This document shows positions 26,663 through 35,703 of a DNA stretch of 64,000 nt, in pieces (position 1 is the stretch's first letter; each line of letters starts with the position of its first letter). Made by a program: the position numbers and the translations under genes. The notes beneath the pieces were generated by a model, which ran no database searches, was not told the origin of the DNA, and saw only the letters and a list, made by a program, of their open reading frames with translations. The stretch comes from Burkholderia sp. PAMC 26561. Lineage in GTDB: Bacteria > Pseudomonadota > Gammaproteobacteria > Burkholderiales > Burkholderiaceae. The DNA is taken from NCBI RefSeq assembly GCF_001557535.2, contig NZ_CP014306.1, forward strand, positions 1,674,001-1,738,000, given 5' to 3'.

Positions 26663-27361
26663 ATGACGCACGCAGACGAATCCGCCCAACCCGCAGTCCC
26701 CTCTGCCACCCAGGCCGCAGCCAGAACCGCATCGAAGGCGTTCGCGGCCGCTGTGAACCACGTGCTCGCGCGCGAACCATGGGCCCGCGAGCGTCTTGCC
26801 CCGTACGCAGGCAAGACGGCGTGCTTCGTGCTCGCGCCGTTCTCGCTGTATCTGATGGTGCAGCCAGACGGGCTGATTGGCGCTATCGACGAGAACCAGG
26901 CTACCTTCGACGTCACGCTCTCCGTGCCGCCAGACGCCATTCCCGCGTTCATGCAAGGCGGCCAGGCGGCCGTGATGAAACACGTGCGCATAGAAGGCGA
27001 CGCCGAGTTTGCAACGACGATCGCGAAACTGGCCGAGCATCTGCGCTGGGAACCTGAAGAAGATCTGGCGCGCGTGATTGGTGACGGGCCGGCGTACCGG
27101 ATCGGTTCCACCGTGCGGCTGGTGGGTGAACAAGCGCGCCGGTCGGGGCGCAACCTGCTTGAATCCGTGGCGGAATACCTGCTCGACGAACAACCTCAAC
27201 TCGTGCGCCGCAGCGCCCTCGACACCTTCAATGCCGAACTGTCGATAGCCCGGGACGCGCTTGCGCGCGTCGAAAAACGCATCGAGCGACTCGAACAAAA
27301 AGCCGAAGCCCGAGGCGCATCTGCGCCCGGCGCCGCGTCATCGCGCGGCACGAGCAAGTAA
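26663..27361 (+). CDS. ubiJ: Ubiquinone biosynthesis accessory factor UbiJ (SCP2 domain)
   Basis: A 232-residue protein with an SCP2 sterol-carrier-like lipid-binding domain at about residues 25-135 (LAPYAGKTACFVLAPFSLYLMVQPDGLIG, then QAAVMKHVRIEGDAEFATTIAKLAEHLRWEPEEDLAR). A C-terminal coiled coil follows (VEKRIERLEQKAEA). UbiJ helps the soluble Ubi complex hold its hydrophobic intermediates. Position immediately before ubiB matches the conserved ubiE-ubiJ-ubiB order. The start is unusual: the ATG follows a terminator hairpin by 13 bases and has no clear Shine-Dalgarno. Confidence 0.9.
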   Translation: MTHADESAQPAVPSATQAAARTASKAFAAAVNHVLAREPWARERLAPYAGKTACFVLAPFSLYLMVQPDGLIGAIDENQATFDVTLSVPPDAIPAFMQGGQAAVMKHVRIEGDAEFATTIAKLAEHLRWEPEEDLARVIGDGPAYRIGSTVRLVGEQARRSGRNLLESVAEYLLDEQPQLVRRSALDTFNAELSIARDALARVEKRIERLEQKAEARGASAPGAASSRGTSK

Positions 27362-27372
27362 TGGGCTGAACC

Positions 27373-28950
27373 ATGCGCTTTCTGCGTTTTTTCAAGATTT
27401 TCTTCACCGTAGTGCGATTCGGGCTCGATGAACTGGTGCTGAGCGGCATTCAGGACCGGCGCGTGCGCCTGCTGATGCGCATGACCACGTTCGGCCGAAA
27501 GTTCGAGGTCGCGCGCGGCGTGCGTTTGCGTCTCGCGCTTGAAAGCCTGGGCCCGATCTTCGTGAAGTTCGGGCAGGTGCTGTCCACACGCCGCGATCTG
27601 CTGCCGGTCGATATCGCGAATGAACTCGCGAAGTTGCAGGATCAGGTACCGCCGTTCGATTCGGATGTGGCTATCGCAATCGTGGAAAAGTCGCTGGGTG
27701 CGCCTATCGACGTTTTGTTCGACGACTTCGAGCGCGTGCCGGTTGCCAGCGCATCGATTGCGCAGGTGCACTTCGCCAAGATCAAGACGGGCGCGCACGT
27801 GGGCAAACCGGTCGCGGTGAAGGTGTTGCGTCCGAATATGCTGCCGGTCATCGATTCGGACCTGGCGTTGCTGCGCGACATCGCTTACTGGACCGAGCGG
27901 TTGTGGGCCGACGGCAAGCGCCTGAAACCGCGCGAAGTGGTCGCCGAGTTCGACAAATATCTCCACGACGAACTCGACCTGATGCGCGAAGCCGCAAACG
28001 GCAGCCAGTTGCGGCGCAACTTTGCGGGCCTCGATTTGCTGATGGTCCCGGAGATGTACTGGGACTATTCCGCGCCCACGGTCCTCGTCATGGAGCGCAT
28101 GGTCGGCGTGCCGATCAGCCAGGTGGAAGTGCTGCGGGCGGCCGGGGTCGATATTCCCAAGCTGGCCCAGGAAGGCGTCGAAATCTTCTTCACGCAGGTT
28201 TTCCGCGACGGTTTTTTTCATGCCGACATGCACCCCGGGAACATTCAGGTAAGTCTGGCGGAGGACACGTTCGGGCGGTATATCGCGCTGGATTTCGGCA
28301 TTGTGGGCGCGCTTTCCGACTTCGATAAAAACTACCTCGCGCAGAACTTCCTGGCGTTTTTCAAGCGCGACTATCATCGCGTCGCCACGCTGCATCTGGA
28401 ATCCGGATGGGTGCCGCCGACTACGCGCGTCGAAGAACTCGAAAGCGCGATTCGCGCCGTGTGCGAGCCGTACTTCGACCGGGCGCTCAAGGATATTTCG
28501 CTGGGACAAGTGCTTATGCGGCTCTTTTCCACGTCGCGCCGCTTCAATGTCGAAATCCAGCCACAGCTTGTGTTGCTGCAGAAAACCATGCTGAATGTGG
28601 AAGGCCTGGGCCGCTCACTCGACCCCGATCTCGACCTGTGGAAGACCGCCAAGCCGTATCTCGAACGCTGGATGAACGAACAGGTCGGCTGGCGTGGCTG
28701 GTATGAACGGCTCAAACTCGAGGCGCCGCAATGGAGCAAGACGATGCCCCAGTTGCCCCGTTTGATCCATCAGGCGCTGGCCAGTCAGCACGACTCGTCG
28801 CGTGGCGGCAATGACGAACTCATTCGCCTGGTCCTGCAAGAGCAGAAGCGGACCAACCGGCTGTTGCAGGCGCTGCTGATTTTTGGTCTGGCGGTGGCCG
28901 CAGGCGCCGTGCTCGCCGAGTTCTGGCAGGTAATTGCGTACGGAGGCTAG
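27373..28950 (+). CDS. ubiB: Ubiquinone biosynthesis kinase-like protein UbiB
   Basis: A 525-residue ABC1/ADCK/UbiB atypical kinase. The diagnostic KxGQ motif is in [16 protein letters not shown]. The Ala-rich nucleotide loop is in [20 protein letters not shown] and IALDFG are the catalytic and metal loops. The C-terminus has a hydrophobic anchor ([21 protein letters not shown]). UbiB has ATPase activity and is needed for ubiquinone synthesis. It begins 11 bases after ubiJ. Its last codons contain GGAGG, the ribosome site of the next gene. Confidence 0.97.
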   Translation: MRFLRFFKIFFTVVRFGLDELVLSGIQDRRVRLLMRMTTFGRKFEVARGVRLRLALESLGPIFVKFGQVLSTRRDLLPVDIANELAKLQDQVPPFDSDVAIAIVEKSLGAPIDVLFDDFERVPVASASIAQVHFAKIKTGAHVGKPVAVKVLRPNMLPVIDSDLALLRDIAYWTERLWADGKRLKPREVVAEFDKYLHDELDLMREAANGSQLRRNFAGLDLLMVPEMYWDYSAPTVLVMERMVGVPISQVEVLRAAGVDIPKLAQEGVEIFFTQVFRDGFFHADMHPGNIQVSLAEDTFGRYIALDFGIVGALSDFDKNYLAQNFLAFFKRDYHRVATLHLESGWVPPTTRVEELESAIRAVCEPYFDRALKDISLGQVLMRLFSTSRRFNVEIQPQLVLLQKTMLNVEGLGRSLDPDLDLWKTAKPYLERWMNEQVGWRGWYERLKLEAPQWSKTMPQLPRLIHQALASQHDSSRGGNDELIRLVLQEQKRTNRLLQALLIFGLAVAAGAVLAEFWQVIAYGG

Positions 28951-28953
28951 ACC

Positions 28954-29598
28954 ATGGTCGATGACCCCAAACCGGCTGGGCCCGCTGCGGCGCCCGTGTT
29001 CAATACTCGCGACGCCAATTCGCCCGAGTTCTGGGACGAACGGTTCGACCGGCGTTTCATGCCGTGGGATCAGTCTGGCGTCCCCGAGGCGTTCATGGCG
29101 TTTGCGCTCGAGCATCGCAAAACCTTGGGAAGCGTGCTGGTTCCCGGCTGCGGCAGCGCGTACGAAGCGCTTTGGCTCACGCAGGAAAATTGGCAGGTCA
29201 AGGCCATCGACTTTTCACCAAGCGCGGTCGCCGCGGCTCGTCAGCAATTGGGCGTACACGCGGACGTGGTCGAGCAGGCGGATTTCTTCGCGTATCAGCC
29301 GCCGTTTGAACCGGACTGGATTTACGAGCGCGCTTTTCTCTGCGCTTTGCCGCGTGAACGCAGGCCGGATTACGCCACACGCATGGCGGCGCTCCTTCGA
29401 CCGGGTGCATTGCTCGCCGGATTCTACTTTCTCGGCACGACGCCCAAGGGGCCGCCGTTTGGTATCGAAAGGGACGCGCTCGATGCGTTGCTGACTCCCC
29501 ATTTCGAACTGGTCGAAGAGCACGATGTAACCGGTTCAATCAGCGTCTTCGCCGGGCGCGAGCGCTGGCTGACATGGCGCCGCCGCCCGGAAGTTTGA
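28954..29598 (+). CDS. TPMT-family SAM-dependent methyltransferase
   Basis: A 214-residue methyltransferase of the thiopurine S-methyltransferase family. FWDERFDRRFMPWDQSGVP is the N-terminal signature. VLVPGCGSAYEALWLTQ binds SAM. WIYERAFLCALPRERRPDYATRMAALLRPGALLAGFYFL is the family core. Bacterial members methylate thiol or selenium/tellurium compounds, but this substrate is unknown. Translation is probably coupled to ubiB: GGAGG lies inside the end of ubiB and the ATG follows three bases after its stop. Confidence 0.9.
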   Translation: MVDDPKPAGPAAAPVFNTRDANSPEFWDERFDRRFMPWDQSGVPEAFMAFALEHRKTLGSVLVPGCGSAYEALWLTQENWQVKAIDFSPSAVAAARQQLGVHADVVEQADFFAYQPPFEPDWIYERAFLCALPRERRPDYATRMAALLRPGALLAGFYFLGTTPKGPPFGIERDALDALLTPHFELVEEHDVTGSISVFAGRERWLTWRRRPEV

Positions 29599-29795
29599 GC
29601 TGCCCGCTCTTTAAACCGCGGAAACTGCCGCCAAATAAAGAGCCGGTGGTTTCCGCACCGCTCCGCACGAAAAATTACGCGCGGCCGGCTCGCGCGCCGC
29701 GTTTCGGCGATGTAAAACGCGCGCCCACCTGTTGCATCGGGTTGCAAAGCCGCGCGGGCGGGGCCGAATTTAAGGGGTCGCTGATGGTTTGCGGC

Positions 29796-29801
29796 TATAA
29801 T
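29796..29801 (+). promoter_or_regulatory. -10 box upstream of the FmdB gene
   Basis: A perfect TATAAT 45 bases before the ATG. The -35 region is poor, so confidence is limited. It suggests that fmdB, DUF502 and perhaps aspS have their own promoter separate from the ubi cluster. Confidence 0.5.
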
Positions 29802-29846
29802 TCAAGGCTTTGCAAGCGCCGAAACGTTAATCGTAGGAAGAGTGCC

Positions 29847-30236
29847 ATGCCGATCTACGCGTACCGCTGCGAGTCATGCGGCTTTCAGAAAGACGCGCTC
29901 CAGAAAATGAGCGATGCGCCGCTCAAGACCTGTCCGGAATGCGGGAAGGACACGTTTGCCAAGCAGGTCACCGCTGCAGGCTTTCAATTGAAGGGCTCCG
30001 GCTGGTACGTGACGGATTTCCGCGGCGGCAATAACGGCGCGCCCGCGGCAGCCAAGAAAGATGAAGGCGCCAAGGCCGAAACGAAGAGCGAAAGCGCATC
30101 GGATTCGAGCAACTCGGGCAAGGAATCGCCGAAAAGCGATTCGTCCACGGCGAGCGCACCGGCATCGGACAGCTCGAAGAGCAGCGCGTCGTCCACCCCG
30201 GCGGCATCGAAACCGGCTGCTCCGGCATCTAATTGA
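29847..30236 (+). CDS. FmdB-family zinc ribbon protein
   Basis: A 129-residue protein. The N-terminal ~60 residues are an FmdB/CxxC_CxxC_SSSS zinc ribbon: MPIYAYRCESCGF and CPECGKDTFAKQVTAAGFQLKGSGWYVTDFR. The remainder is a low-complexity tail rich in Ser, Ala and Lys, likely disordered. The frame stays open far upstream, but MPIYAYRC is the universal start of the family and AGGAAG precedes it. The family function is unknown; it was named after a regulator of formamidase. The DUF502 gene follows after 219 bases. Confidence 0.92.
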   Translation: MPIYAYRCESCGFQKDALQKMSDAPLKTCPECGKDTFAKQVTAAGFQLKGSGWYVTDFRGGNNGAPAAAKKDEGAKAETKSESASDSSNSGKESPKSDSSTASAPASDSSKSSASSTPAASKPAAPASN

Positions 30237-30455
30237 CGCTTTTCCGGCTCCTGAAGCGAAGCGCGAAGTCTGCAACGGAAACGAAGTCCGACCCGCGCGA
30301 TCACTTTCACCGCGCTCAAACGCTCGATCTGTCCGATCGCACGCACGCAGATGTCCGCCTGAAACTCAAGCTGCACATTGGGCGGCGAACCAGCCAAACC
30401 GTGGATTCCAGCGGTGCGGCCTTCCGGCTGTGTAAATGACGACCAAAAGACTACG

Positions 30456-31091
30456 TTGAAATCCGTGTTCGCGACTGGCTTGCTGGTGCTGGTGCCGCTC
30501 GCCATCACCTTGTGGGTGATCGGGCTCGTGATCGGAACCATGGACCAGACGCTGCTGCTCCTGCCGGAATCCTGGCAGCCCGAGCGCGTGTTCGGTTTCC
30601 ATCTGCCGGGCCTGGGCGCCGTGCTCACGCTCGCGTTCATTTTTGTCGTGGGCTTGCTCACGCAGAACTTCGTCGGCCAGAAACTGGTCGAGTGGTGGAA
30701 TGTGATCGTGCGTCACATTCCCGTGGTCGGACCGCTGTATACCAGCGTGAAACAAGTGTCGGACACGTTGCTTTCGAGCAGCGGCAACGCGTTCCGCAAG
30801 GCACTCCTGATCCGTTATCCTCATTCGGGTTCGTACACCATCGGGTTCCTGACGGGCATTCCAGGCGGCGACGTCGTCAATCACCTGACCGAAGAACATG
30901 TGAGCGTCTACGTGCCGACCACGCCGAATCCCACCTCGGGCTTTTTCCTGATGGTGCCGAAAAGCGAAGTCATCGAGCTCGACATGTCCGTCGATGCTGC
31001 GTTGAAGTACATCGTGTCAATGGGAGTCGTCGCGCCGTCCATGCCGCAAGTGCAGGCCGCGCCGCGCCGTCCTGTCGACCCGCCGCTGTAA
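30456..31091 (+). CDS. DUF502 membrane protein, start region apparently frameshifted
   Basis: The frame encodes a DUF502 protein with two membrane segments (SVFATGLLVLVPLAITLWVIGLVIG and GLGAVLTLAFIFVVGLLT). VVGPLYTSVKQVSDTLLSSSGNAF and TTPNPTSGFFLMVPKSEV are family motifs. The family is of unknown function. No ATG exists in this frame near the expected start. An ATG at 30436 reads MTTKRLR and then hits a stop. Adding one A to the AAAA run at 30445-30448 would give MTTKKTTLKSV in frame, which fits the family. I place the start at the TTG at 30456 only as the first usable codon. A one-base deletion or a sequence error is likely. Confidence 0.8.
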   Translation: MKSVFATGLLVLVPLAITLWVIGLVIGTMDQTLLLLPESWQPERVFGFHLPGLGAVLTLAFIFVVGLLTQNFVGQKLVEWWNVIVRHIPVVGPLYTSVKQVSDTLLSSSGNAFRKALLIRYPHSGSYTIGFLTGIPGGDVVNHLTEEHVSVYVPTTPNPTSGFFLMVPKSEVIELDMSVDAALKYIVSMGVVAPSMPQVQAAPRRPVDPPL

Positions 31092-31168
31092 TGCCGGCGC
31101 GCCGCGAACGCCGTTTTCCGTATGTTTGCGCGCGCCGTTGATCAATGAATAACGAAAGACACAACATC

Positions 31169-32971
31169 ATGTCGATGAGATCTGAATACTGCGGTCTGGT
31201 GACCGAAGCCCTCCTGGGCCAAAGCGTTTCGCTGTGCGGCTGGGTACATCGCCGGCGCGATCACGGCGGCGTGATTTTTATCGATCTGCGCGATCGTGAG
31301 GGCCTCGTTCAAGTCGTGTGCGATCCGGATCGCGCCGAGATGTTCAAGGTCGCCGAGGGCGTGCGCGGCGAGTTTTGCGTGCAGGTGAAAGGTATCGTGC
31401 GCGCTCGGCCCGAAGGCACGGTGAACGCTGGCCTGACGAGCGGCAAGATTGAAGTGCTGTGCCACGAGCTGAATGTGCTGAACCCGTCGGTCACGCCGCC
31501 GTTCCAGCTCGACGACGACAACCTGTCCGAAACCACGCGCCTCACGCATCGTGTGCTCGACCTGCGCCGTCCGCAGATGCAGCAGAACCTGCGCTTGCGG
31601 TATCGCGTGGCAATCGAAGTGCGCAAGTACCTGGACGAGCAGGGTTTCATCGACATTGAAACGCCAATGTTGACCAAGAGCACGCCGGAAGGCGCGCGCG
31701 ACTACCTGGTGCCGTCGCGTACGAACCCGGGTCAATTTTTCGCGTTGCCGCAGTCGCCGCAATTGTTCAAGCAGTTGCTGATGGTCGCGAACTTCGATCG
31801 TTATTACCAGATCGTGAAGTGCTTCCGCGACGAAGACCTGCGCGCCGATCGTCAGCCGGAATTCACGCAGATCGACTGTGAAACGTCGTTCCTGAGCGAG
31901 CAGGAAATCCGCGACTTGTTCGAAGCGATGATCCGTCACGTGTTCAAGAAGACCATCGACGTTTCGCTCGACGAAAAATTCCCGGTCATGCTGTATTCGG
32001 AAGCCATGCGCCGCTTTGGTTCGGACAAGCCGGACCTGCGCGTTAAGCTCGAATTCACGGACCTGACGGATGCTGTCCGTGACGTTGATTTCAAGGTCTT
32101 CAGTACGCCGGCCAACTCCAAGGATGGCCGCGTGGCGGCAATCCGCGTGCCGCGCGGCGGCGAGATGACGCGTAGCGAGATCGACGGCTACACGGAGTTC
32201 GTGCGTATCTACGGCGCAAAGGGCCTGGCCTGGATCAAGGTGAATGACATCGCGAAGGGCCGCGATGGCCTGCAAAGCCCGATTGTGAAGAACCTGCACG
32301 ACGCATCGATCACCGCGATCATTGAACGGACCGGCGCGCAAGACGGCGACATCATTTTCTTTGCGGCGGATCGCGCGAAGGTGGTGAACGACAGCCTGGG
32401 CGCGCTGCGCCTGAAGATCGGTCACTCGGAATTTGGCCGCGCGAACGGCCTGTTCGAATCGGGCTGGAAGCCGCTGTGGGTCATCGATTTCCCGATGTTC
32501 GAGTTCGATGAAGAAGACAACCGCTACGTGGCCGCGCATCACCCGTTCACGAGCCCGAAAGACGAGCATCTGGAATATCTGGAAACAGATCCGGGCCGCT
32601 GCCTTGCCAAGGCTTATGACATGGTGTTGAACGGCTGGGAAATCGGTGGCGGGTCGGTGCGGATCTATCAGGAAGAAGTGCAGAGCAAGGTGTTCCGCGC
32701 GCTGAAGATCAACGCTGAAGAAGCGCGGATCAAGTTCGGCTTCCTGCTCGACGCGCTGCAGTACGGCGCGCCGCCGCACGGCGGTATTGCGTTCGGTCTG
32801 GATCGGATTGTCACGATGATGGCCGGTGCCGATTCGATCCGTGACGTGATCGCGTTCCCGAAGACGCAGCGCGCGACCGACTTGCTCACGCAAGCCCCGA
32901 GCGAAGTGGACGAACGGCAGTTGAAGGAACTGCATATTCGTTTGCGCCAGCCGGAACCGAAGGTGCAGTAA
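31169..32971 (+). CDS. aspS: Aspartate-tRNA ligase
   Basis: A 600-residue class II aminoacyl-tRNA synthetase. The OB-fold anticodon-binding domain is at the N-terminus ([26 protein letters not shown]). Class II motif 2 is in [18 protein letters not shown] and motif 3 in [14 protein letters not shown] bacterial GAD insertion lies between. The start MSMRSEYCG is chosen over an ATG eight codons upstream because it gives the usual 600-residue protein. GAAAGA lies in front. A strong terminator follows. Confidence 0.97.
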   Translation: MSMRSEYCGLVTEALLGQSVSLCGWVHRRRDHGGVIFIDLRDREGLVQVVCDPDRAEMFKVAEGVRGEFCVQVKGIVRARPEGTVNAGLTSGKIEVLCHELNVLNPSVTPPFQLDDDNLSETTRLTHRVLDLRRPQMQQNLRLRYRVAIEVRKYLDEQGFIDIETPMLTKSTPEGARDYLVPSRTNPGQFFALPQSPQLFKQLLMVANFDRYYQIVKCFRDEDLRADRQPEFTQIDCETSFLSEQEIRDLFEAMIRHVFKKTIDVSLDEKFPVMLYSEAMRRFGSDKPDLRVKLEFTDLTDAVRDVDFKVFSTPANSKDGRVAAIRVPRGGEMTRSEIDGYTEFVRIYGAKGLAWIKVNDIAKGRDGLQSPIVKNLHDASITAIIERTGAQDGDIIFFAADRAKVVNDSLGALRLKIGHSEFGRANGLFESGWKPLWVIDFPMFEFDEEDNRYVAAHHPFTSPKDEHLEYLETDPGRCLAKAYDMVLNGWEIGGGSVRIYQEEVQSKVFRALKINAEEARIKFGFLLDALQYGAPPHGGIAFGLDRIVTMMAGADSIRDVIAFPKTQRATDLLTQAPSEVDERQLKELHIRLRQPEPKVQ

Positions 32972-32996
32972 GCCGTAATCCATCTGCAACATCCGA

Positions 32997-33033
32997 AACG
33001 AAAAAGGCGCTTGATGCGCCTTTTTCGTTTTTT
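32997..33033 (+). terminator. aspS terminator
   Basis: A 14-bp perfect stem AACGAAAAAGGCGC / GCGCCTTTTTCGTT with loop TTGAT, followed by a T run. It separates aspS from nudB, whose start is 50 bases further on. Confidence 0.9.
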
Positions 33034-33082
33034 GGGTTACATTCTTCGGCCAGCTTCCACGAATGGCCGCACCGTTTCCAAA

Positions 33083-33559
33083 ATGCCCAAGCCGCCAAAA
33101 ATTCCCGAATCCGTTCTTGTTGTCATCCATACGCCCGAAATGGACGTGCTCGTCATCGAGCGCGCCGACCGGCCGGGATTCTGGCAGTCCGTGACGGGCT
33201 CGAAAGATCACATCGATGAACCCTTCGCCCTCACCGCCGCGCGTGAAGTGGCCGAGGAAACCGGCATCGTGGTCGGAAGCCCGGGCGTGCCCGAGCGTTC
33301 GCTCATCGACTGGCATCATGAGATCGAGTACGACATCTATCCCGAATGGCGGCATCGCTATGCTGAAGGCGTGGTGCGCAACGTCGAGCACCAGTTCAGC
33401 CTGCTCGTGCCGCACGGCATTCCCGTCACGCTCGCGCCGCGCGAGCACACCGCATTTCTCTGGTTGCCGTTCCGCGAGGCCGCGGCGAAATGTTTCTCGT
33501 CGTCCAATCGCGAGGCGATCCTGCAATTGCCCGAGCGGCTCGCGGAGCACAGCCGGTGA
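33083..33559 (+). CDS. nudB: Dihydroneopterin triphosphate diphosphatase (Nudix)
   Basis: A 158-residue Nudix hydrolase that matches NudB, which removes pyrophosphate from dihydroneopterin triphosphate in folate synthesis. The Nudix box is in GSKDHIDEPFALTAAREVAE followed by ETG. The REVAEE metal-binding core is intact, but there are six rather than five residues between the first Gly and the first Glu. RPGFWQSVTGS is the NudB-specific N-terminal motif. The start MPKPPKIPES avoids the aspS terminator. It overlaps clsB by one base (TGATG), so the two are coupled. Confidence 0.9.
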   Translation: MPKPPKIPESVLVVIHTPEMDVLVIERADRPGFWQSVTGSKDHIDEPFALTAAREVAEETGIVVGSPGVPERSLIDWHHEIEYDIYPEWRHRYAEGVVRNVEHQFSLLVPHGIPVTLAPREHTAFLWLPFREAAAKCFSSSNREAILQLPERLAEHSR

Positions 33560-34836
33560 TGGGTTTCGGCGGACCTTCGCGTCGCTTTGCGCGACTCAAG
33601 CAGGCGCTGTTTCGCGGCCGCCGCCCGGGAAGGTTGTGCTTCACGATCAACAACACGGTCAAATTGCTCAAATCGGGCGATGCGTTTTTTCCGGCGCTGA
33701 TTGGCCGCATCGACGCCGCGAAGCACGAGGTCTCGCTCGAAACCTATATTTTCTGCGATGACGCCGCCGGCCGCGCCGTTTCGACCGCGTTGATGAACGC
33801 GGCGCGGCGCGGCGTGCACGTGCGCGTTATCACGGACGGCATCGGGACGGCGAAGCTTCCGCTTTTCGATGAATGGCCTGCAGCGAACATCGAACATCGC
33901 ATCTATAACCCGCATCTGTTCGGTCAGCTCGGGTTCTCGCGGACGCATCGGAAACTGGTGGTGATCGACCGGCAGATTGCGTTCTGCGGCGGCATCAACA
34001 TAGTCGATGACTACGAGCAGAATGGCATGCGCATCGAATTCGCCCGATGGGACTTCGCGCTGGAGGCGCAGGGGCCCGTGGTATCGGATGTTCGCGAGGC
34101 CTTCGATCTCCAGTGGCAGCGGATCCGCCTCGGCGTGAAACCGCGCACCGCACGTCCGGCGGATCAGGGCGGCACGCCCGGCGATTCATCCCGTAGCAGC
34201 CGGCGCGCGCTGCGGGCGCGTCTGCGGGCGCGGCGCGGCATGATTCACGCCGTAGACCGGCCGTGCGTGGCGTTCGTCGCCCGCGATAACCTCCTGAATC
34301 GGCGGGCGATCGAAAAGGCGTACCTGGCGGCGATTTCGCACGCGGAAAAAGAAGTGATGCTGGCGAACCCGTATTTCATGCCGGGCCGCAAGCTGCGCCG
34401 CGCGCTGGTTCGCGCAGCACAGCGCGGCGTACGTGTGACGCTGGTGATCGGCAGGAAGGAGTTTGTCGCGCTCGACTATGCGACGCCGTTTCTGTATCGG
34501 AACTTGCTGAAATCGGGCGTGCGGATCGCGGAATACGAGAAAACCATGCTACATGGGAAAGTCGCCGTGGTGGATTCGAACTGGGCGACGGTCGGCTCGT
34601 CCAATCTCGACGCGCTCAGCCTCGTCTTGAACAACGAGGCGAACATGGTGCTCGTGAATCACGAGAACGAGATCGTGAAGTTGCGTGACGCGATCATTGC
34701 GGCCTACGAAGACGCCCGGCCGATCACGCTCGAACAATACGCGGCGCGTCCGGCTGGTGAGCGCCTGCTTAATTGGCTTGCCTACAACGCGTATCGCACG
34801 ATGATGAAAATGCTCACCATCGGCCGATACGATTGA
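33559..34836 (+). CDS. clsB: Cardiolipin synthase B (phospholipase D family)
   Basis: A 425-residue phospholipase-D-fold enzyme. Both HKD motifs are intact: HRKLVVIDRQIAFCGGIN near residue 130 and HGKVAVVDSNWATVGSSN near 334. There is no N-terminal membrane pair, which fits ClsB rather than ClsA. An Arg-rich segment lies between the two halves (RRALRARLRARRG). It makes cardiolipin from phosphatidylglycerol and/or phosphatidylethanolamine at the inner membrane. The ATG overlaps the nudB stop; an earlier in-frame ATG lies within nudB and is rejected. Confidence 0.92.
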   Translation: MGFGGPSRRFARLKQALFRGRRPGRLCFTINNTVKLLKSGDAFFPALIGRIDAAKHEVSLETYIFCDDAAGRAVSTALMNAARRGVHVRVITDGIGTAKLPLFDEWPAANIEHRIYNPHLFGQLGFSRTHRKLVVIDRQIAFCGGINIVDDYEQNGMRIEFARWDFALEAQGPVVSDVREAFDLQWQRIRLGVKPRTARPADQGGTPGDSSRSSRRALRARLRARRGMIHAVDRPCVAFVARDNLLNRRAIEKAYLAAISHAEKEVMLANPYFMPGRKLRRALVRAAQRGVRVTLVIGRKEFVALDYATPFLYRNLLKSGVRIAEYEKTMLHGKVAVVDSNWATVGSSNLDALSLVLNNEANMVLVNHENEIVKLRDAIIAAYEDARPITLEQYAARPAGERLLNWLAYNAYRTMMKMLTIGRYD

Positions 34837-34941
34837 CGTGCTCGGGCCACTACCACTGGCTGCAAGGCCACAAACCGGCACAAACTTGAGCCGCGTCTAA
34901 CGACGCGATGAAAAGTTAGACCCCGGTTTCTAATAAAAAGC

Positions 34942-34987
34942 TTGTTTCAGGAACGGTCGGCTACAATAATCGTACGGCCGTTCGATT
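34942..34987 (+). promoter_or_regulatory. Promoter and 20-bp palindromic operator of the TetR gene
   Basis: TTGTTT (34942-34947), 17 bases, AATAAT (34965-34970). The palindrome AATCGTACGG / CCGTTCGATT (34968-34987, one mismatched pair) overlaps the end of the -10 box and the start of transcription, 14 bases before the ATG. This is a classic autorepressor position. Confidence 0.65.
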
Positions 34988-35000
34988 TTATTTCGATTAA

Positions 35001-35633
35001 ATGAAAACGGTAAAAATCATGCGAAAAGGCGAACAGACACGAGTCGCAATCCTCGACGCCGCGCTGGACCTGGCTAGCCGGGACGGACTCGAAGGTTTGA
35101 CGATCGGCTTGCTGGCCGAACGGATGCAGATGAGCAAGAGCGGCGTGTTCGCGCATTTCGGCTCGCGCGAGGACCTGCAGGTCGAAGTGGTGAAGGAGTA
35201 TCACCGCCGCTTTGAGGATGAAGTGTTTTACCCGAGCCTTCGCGAAGCACGCGGTTTGCCGCGTTTGCGTTCCATGCTGGCGCGCTGGATGGAAAAGCGC
35301 ATCGAGGAGGTAACGACGGGCTGTATCTACATAAGCGGTGCGGTGGAGTACGACGATCGCGCCGACAGTGCAGTCCGCGAGCAACTGGTGCATAGCGTGA
35401 CGATCTGGCGAGCAGCGCTTACGCGGGCGATCAACCAGGCGAAGGATGAGGGGCATTTGCGTGCAGATACAGATCCTGCGCTGATGCTTTTTGAACTCTA
35501 TAGTTTCACGCTCGGTCTGCATCATGACGCGCGCTTCCTGCACTTGCCGGAGGCCGTGCAACTGACGCGGGACGCGCTGGAAAAAACGATTGTTTCGTAT
35601 CAAAGCAACGGCCGCCAGGCGTCGACGAATTAG
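35001..35633 (+). CDS. TetR/AcrR-family regulator of the beta-oxidation cluster
   Basis: A 210-residue regulator. The N-terminal helix-turn-helix is GLTIGLLAERMQMSKSGVFAHFGSREDLQVEVV. The C-terminal ~140 residues are an all-helical ligand domain. The next gene, 70 bases away in the same direction, is an acyl-CoA dehydrogenase, followed by the rest of a fatty-acid degradation set. An acyl-CoA-responsive repressor is therefore likely. Its own operator is visible in front of it. The ligand is inferred from context. Confidence 0.9.
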   Translation: MKTVKIMRKGEQTRVAILDAALDLASRDGLEGLTIGLLAERMQMSKSGVFAHFGSREDLQVEVVKEYHRRFEDEVFYPSLREARGLPRLRSMLARWMEKRIEEVTTGCIYISGAVEYDDRADSAVREQLVHSVTIWRAALTRAINQAKDEGHLRADTDPALMLFELYSFTLGLHHDARFLHLPEAVQLTRDALEKTIVSYQSNGRQASTN

Positions 35634-35703
35634 CAGCACGCGGTAGCACAGCGGATTCGGCGGCGCTCAGGGCCCAAGCTTCCTGGACACTTGGAGATGA
35701 AGA

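Noticed and set aside
29574..29846. A long N-terminal extension of the FmdB protein
   Set aside because: FmdB proteins begin at MPIYAYRC, and a TATAAT box lies inside the would-be extension.
31142..33550. An 800-codon open frame antisense to aspS and nudB
   Set aside because: It lies opposite two certain genes, resembles no family, and is Arg/His-rich as expected from the complement of GC-rich codons.
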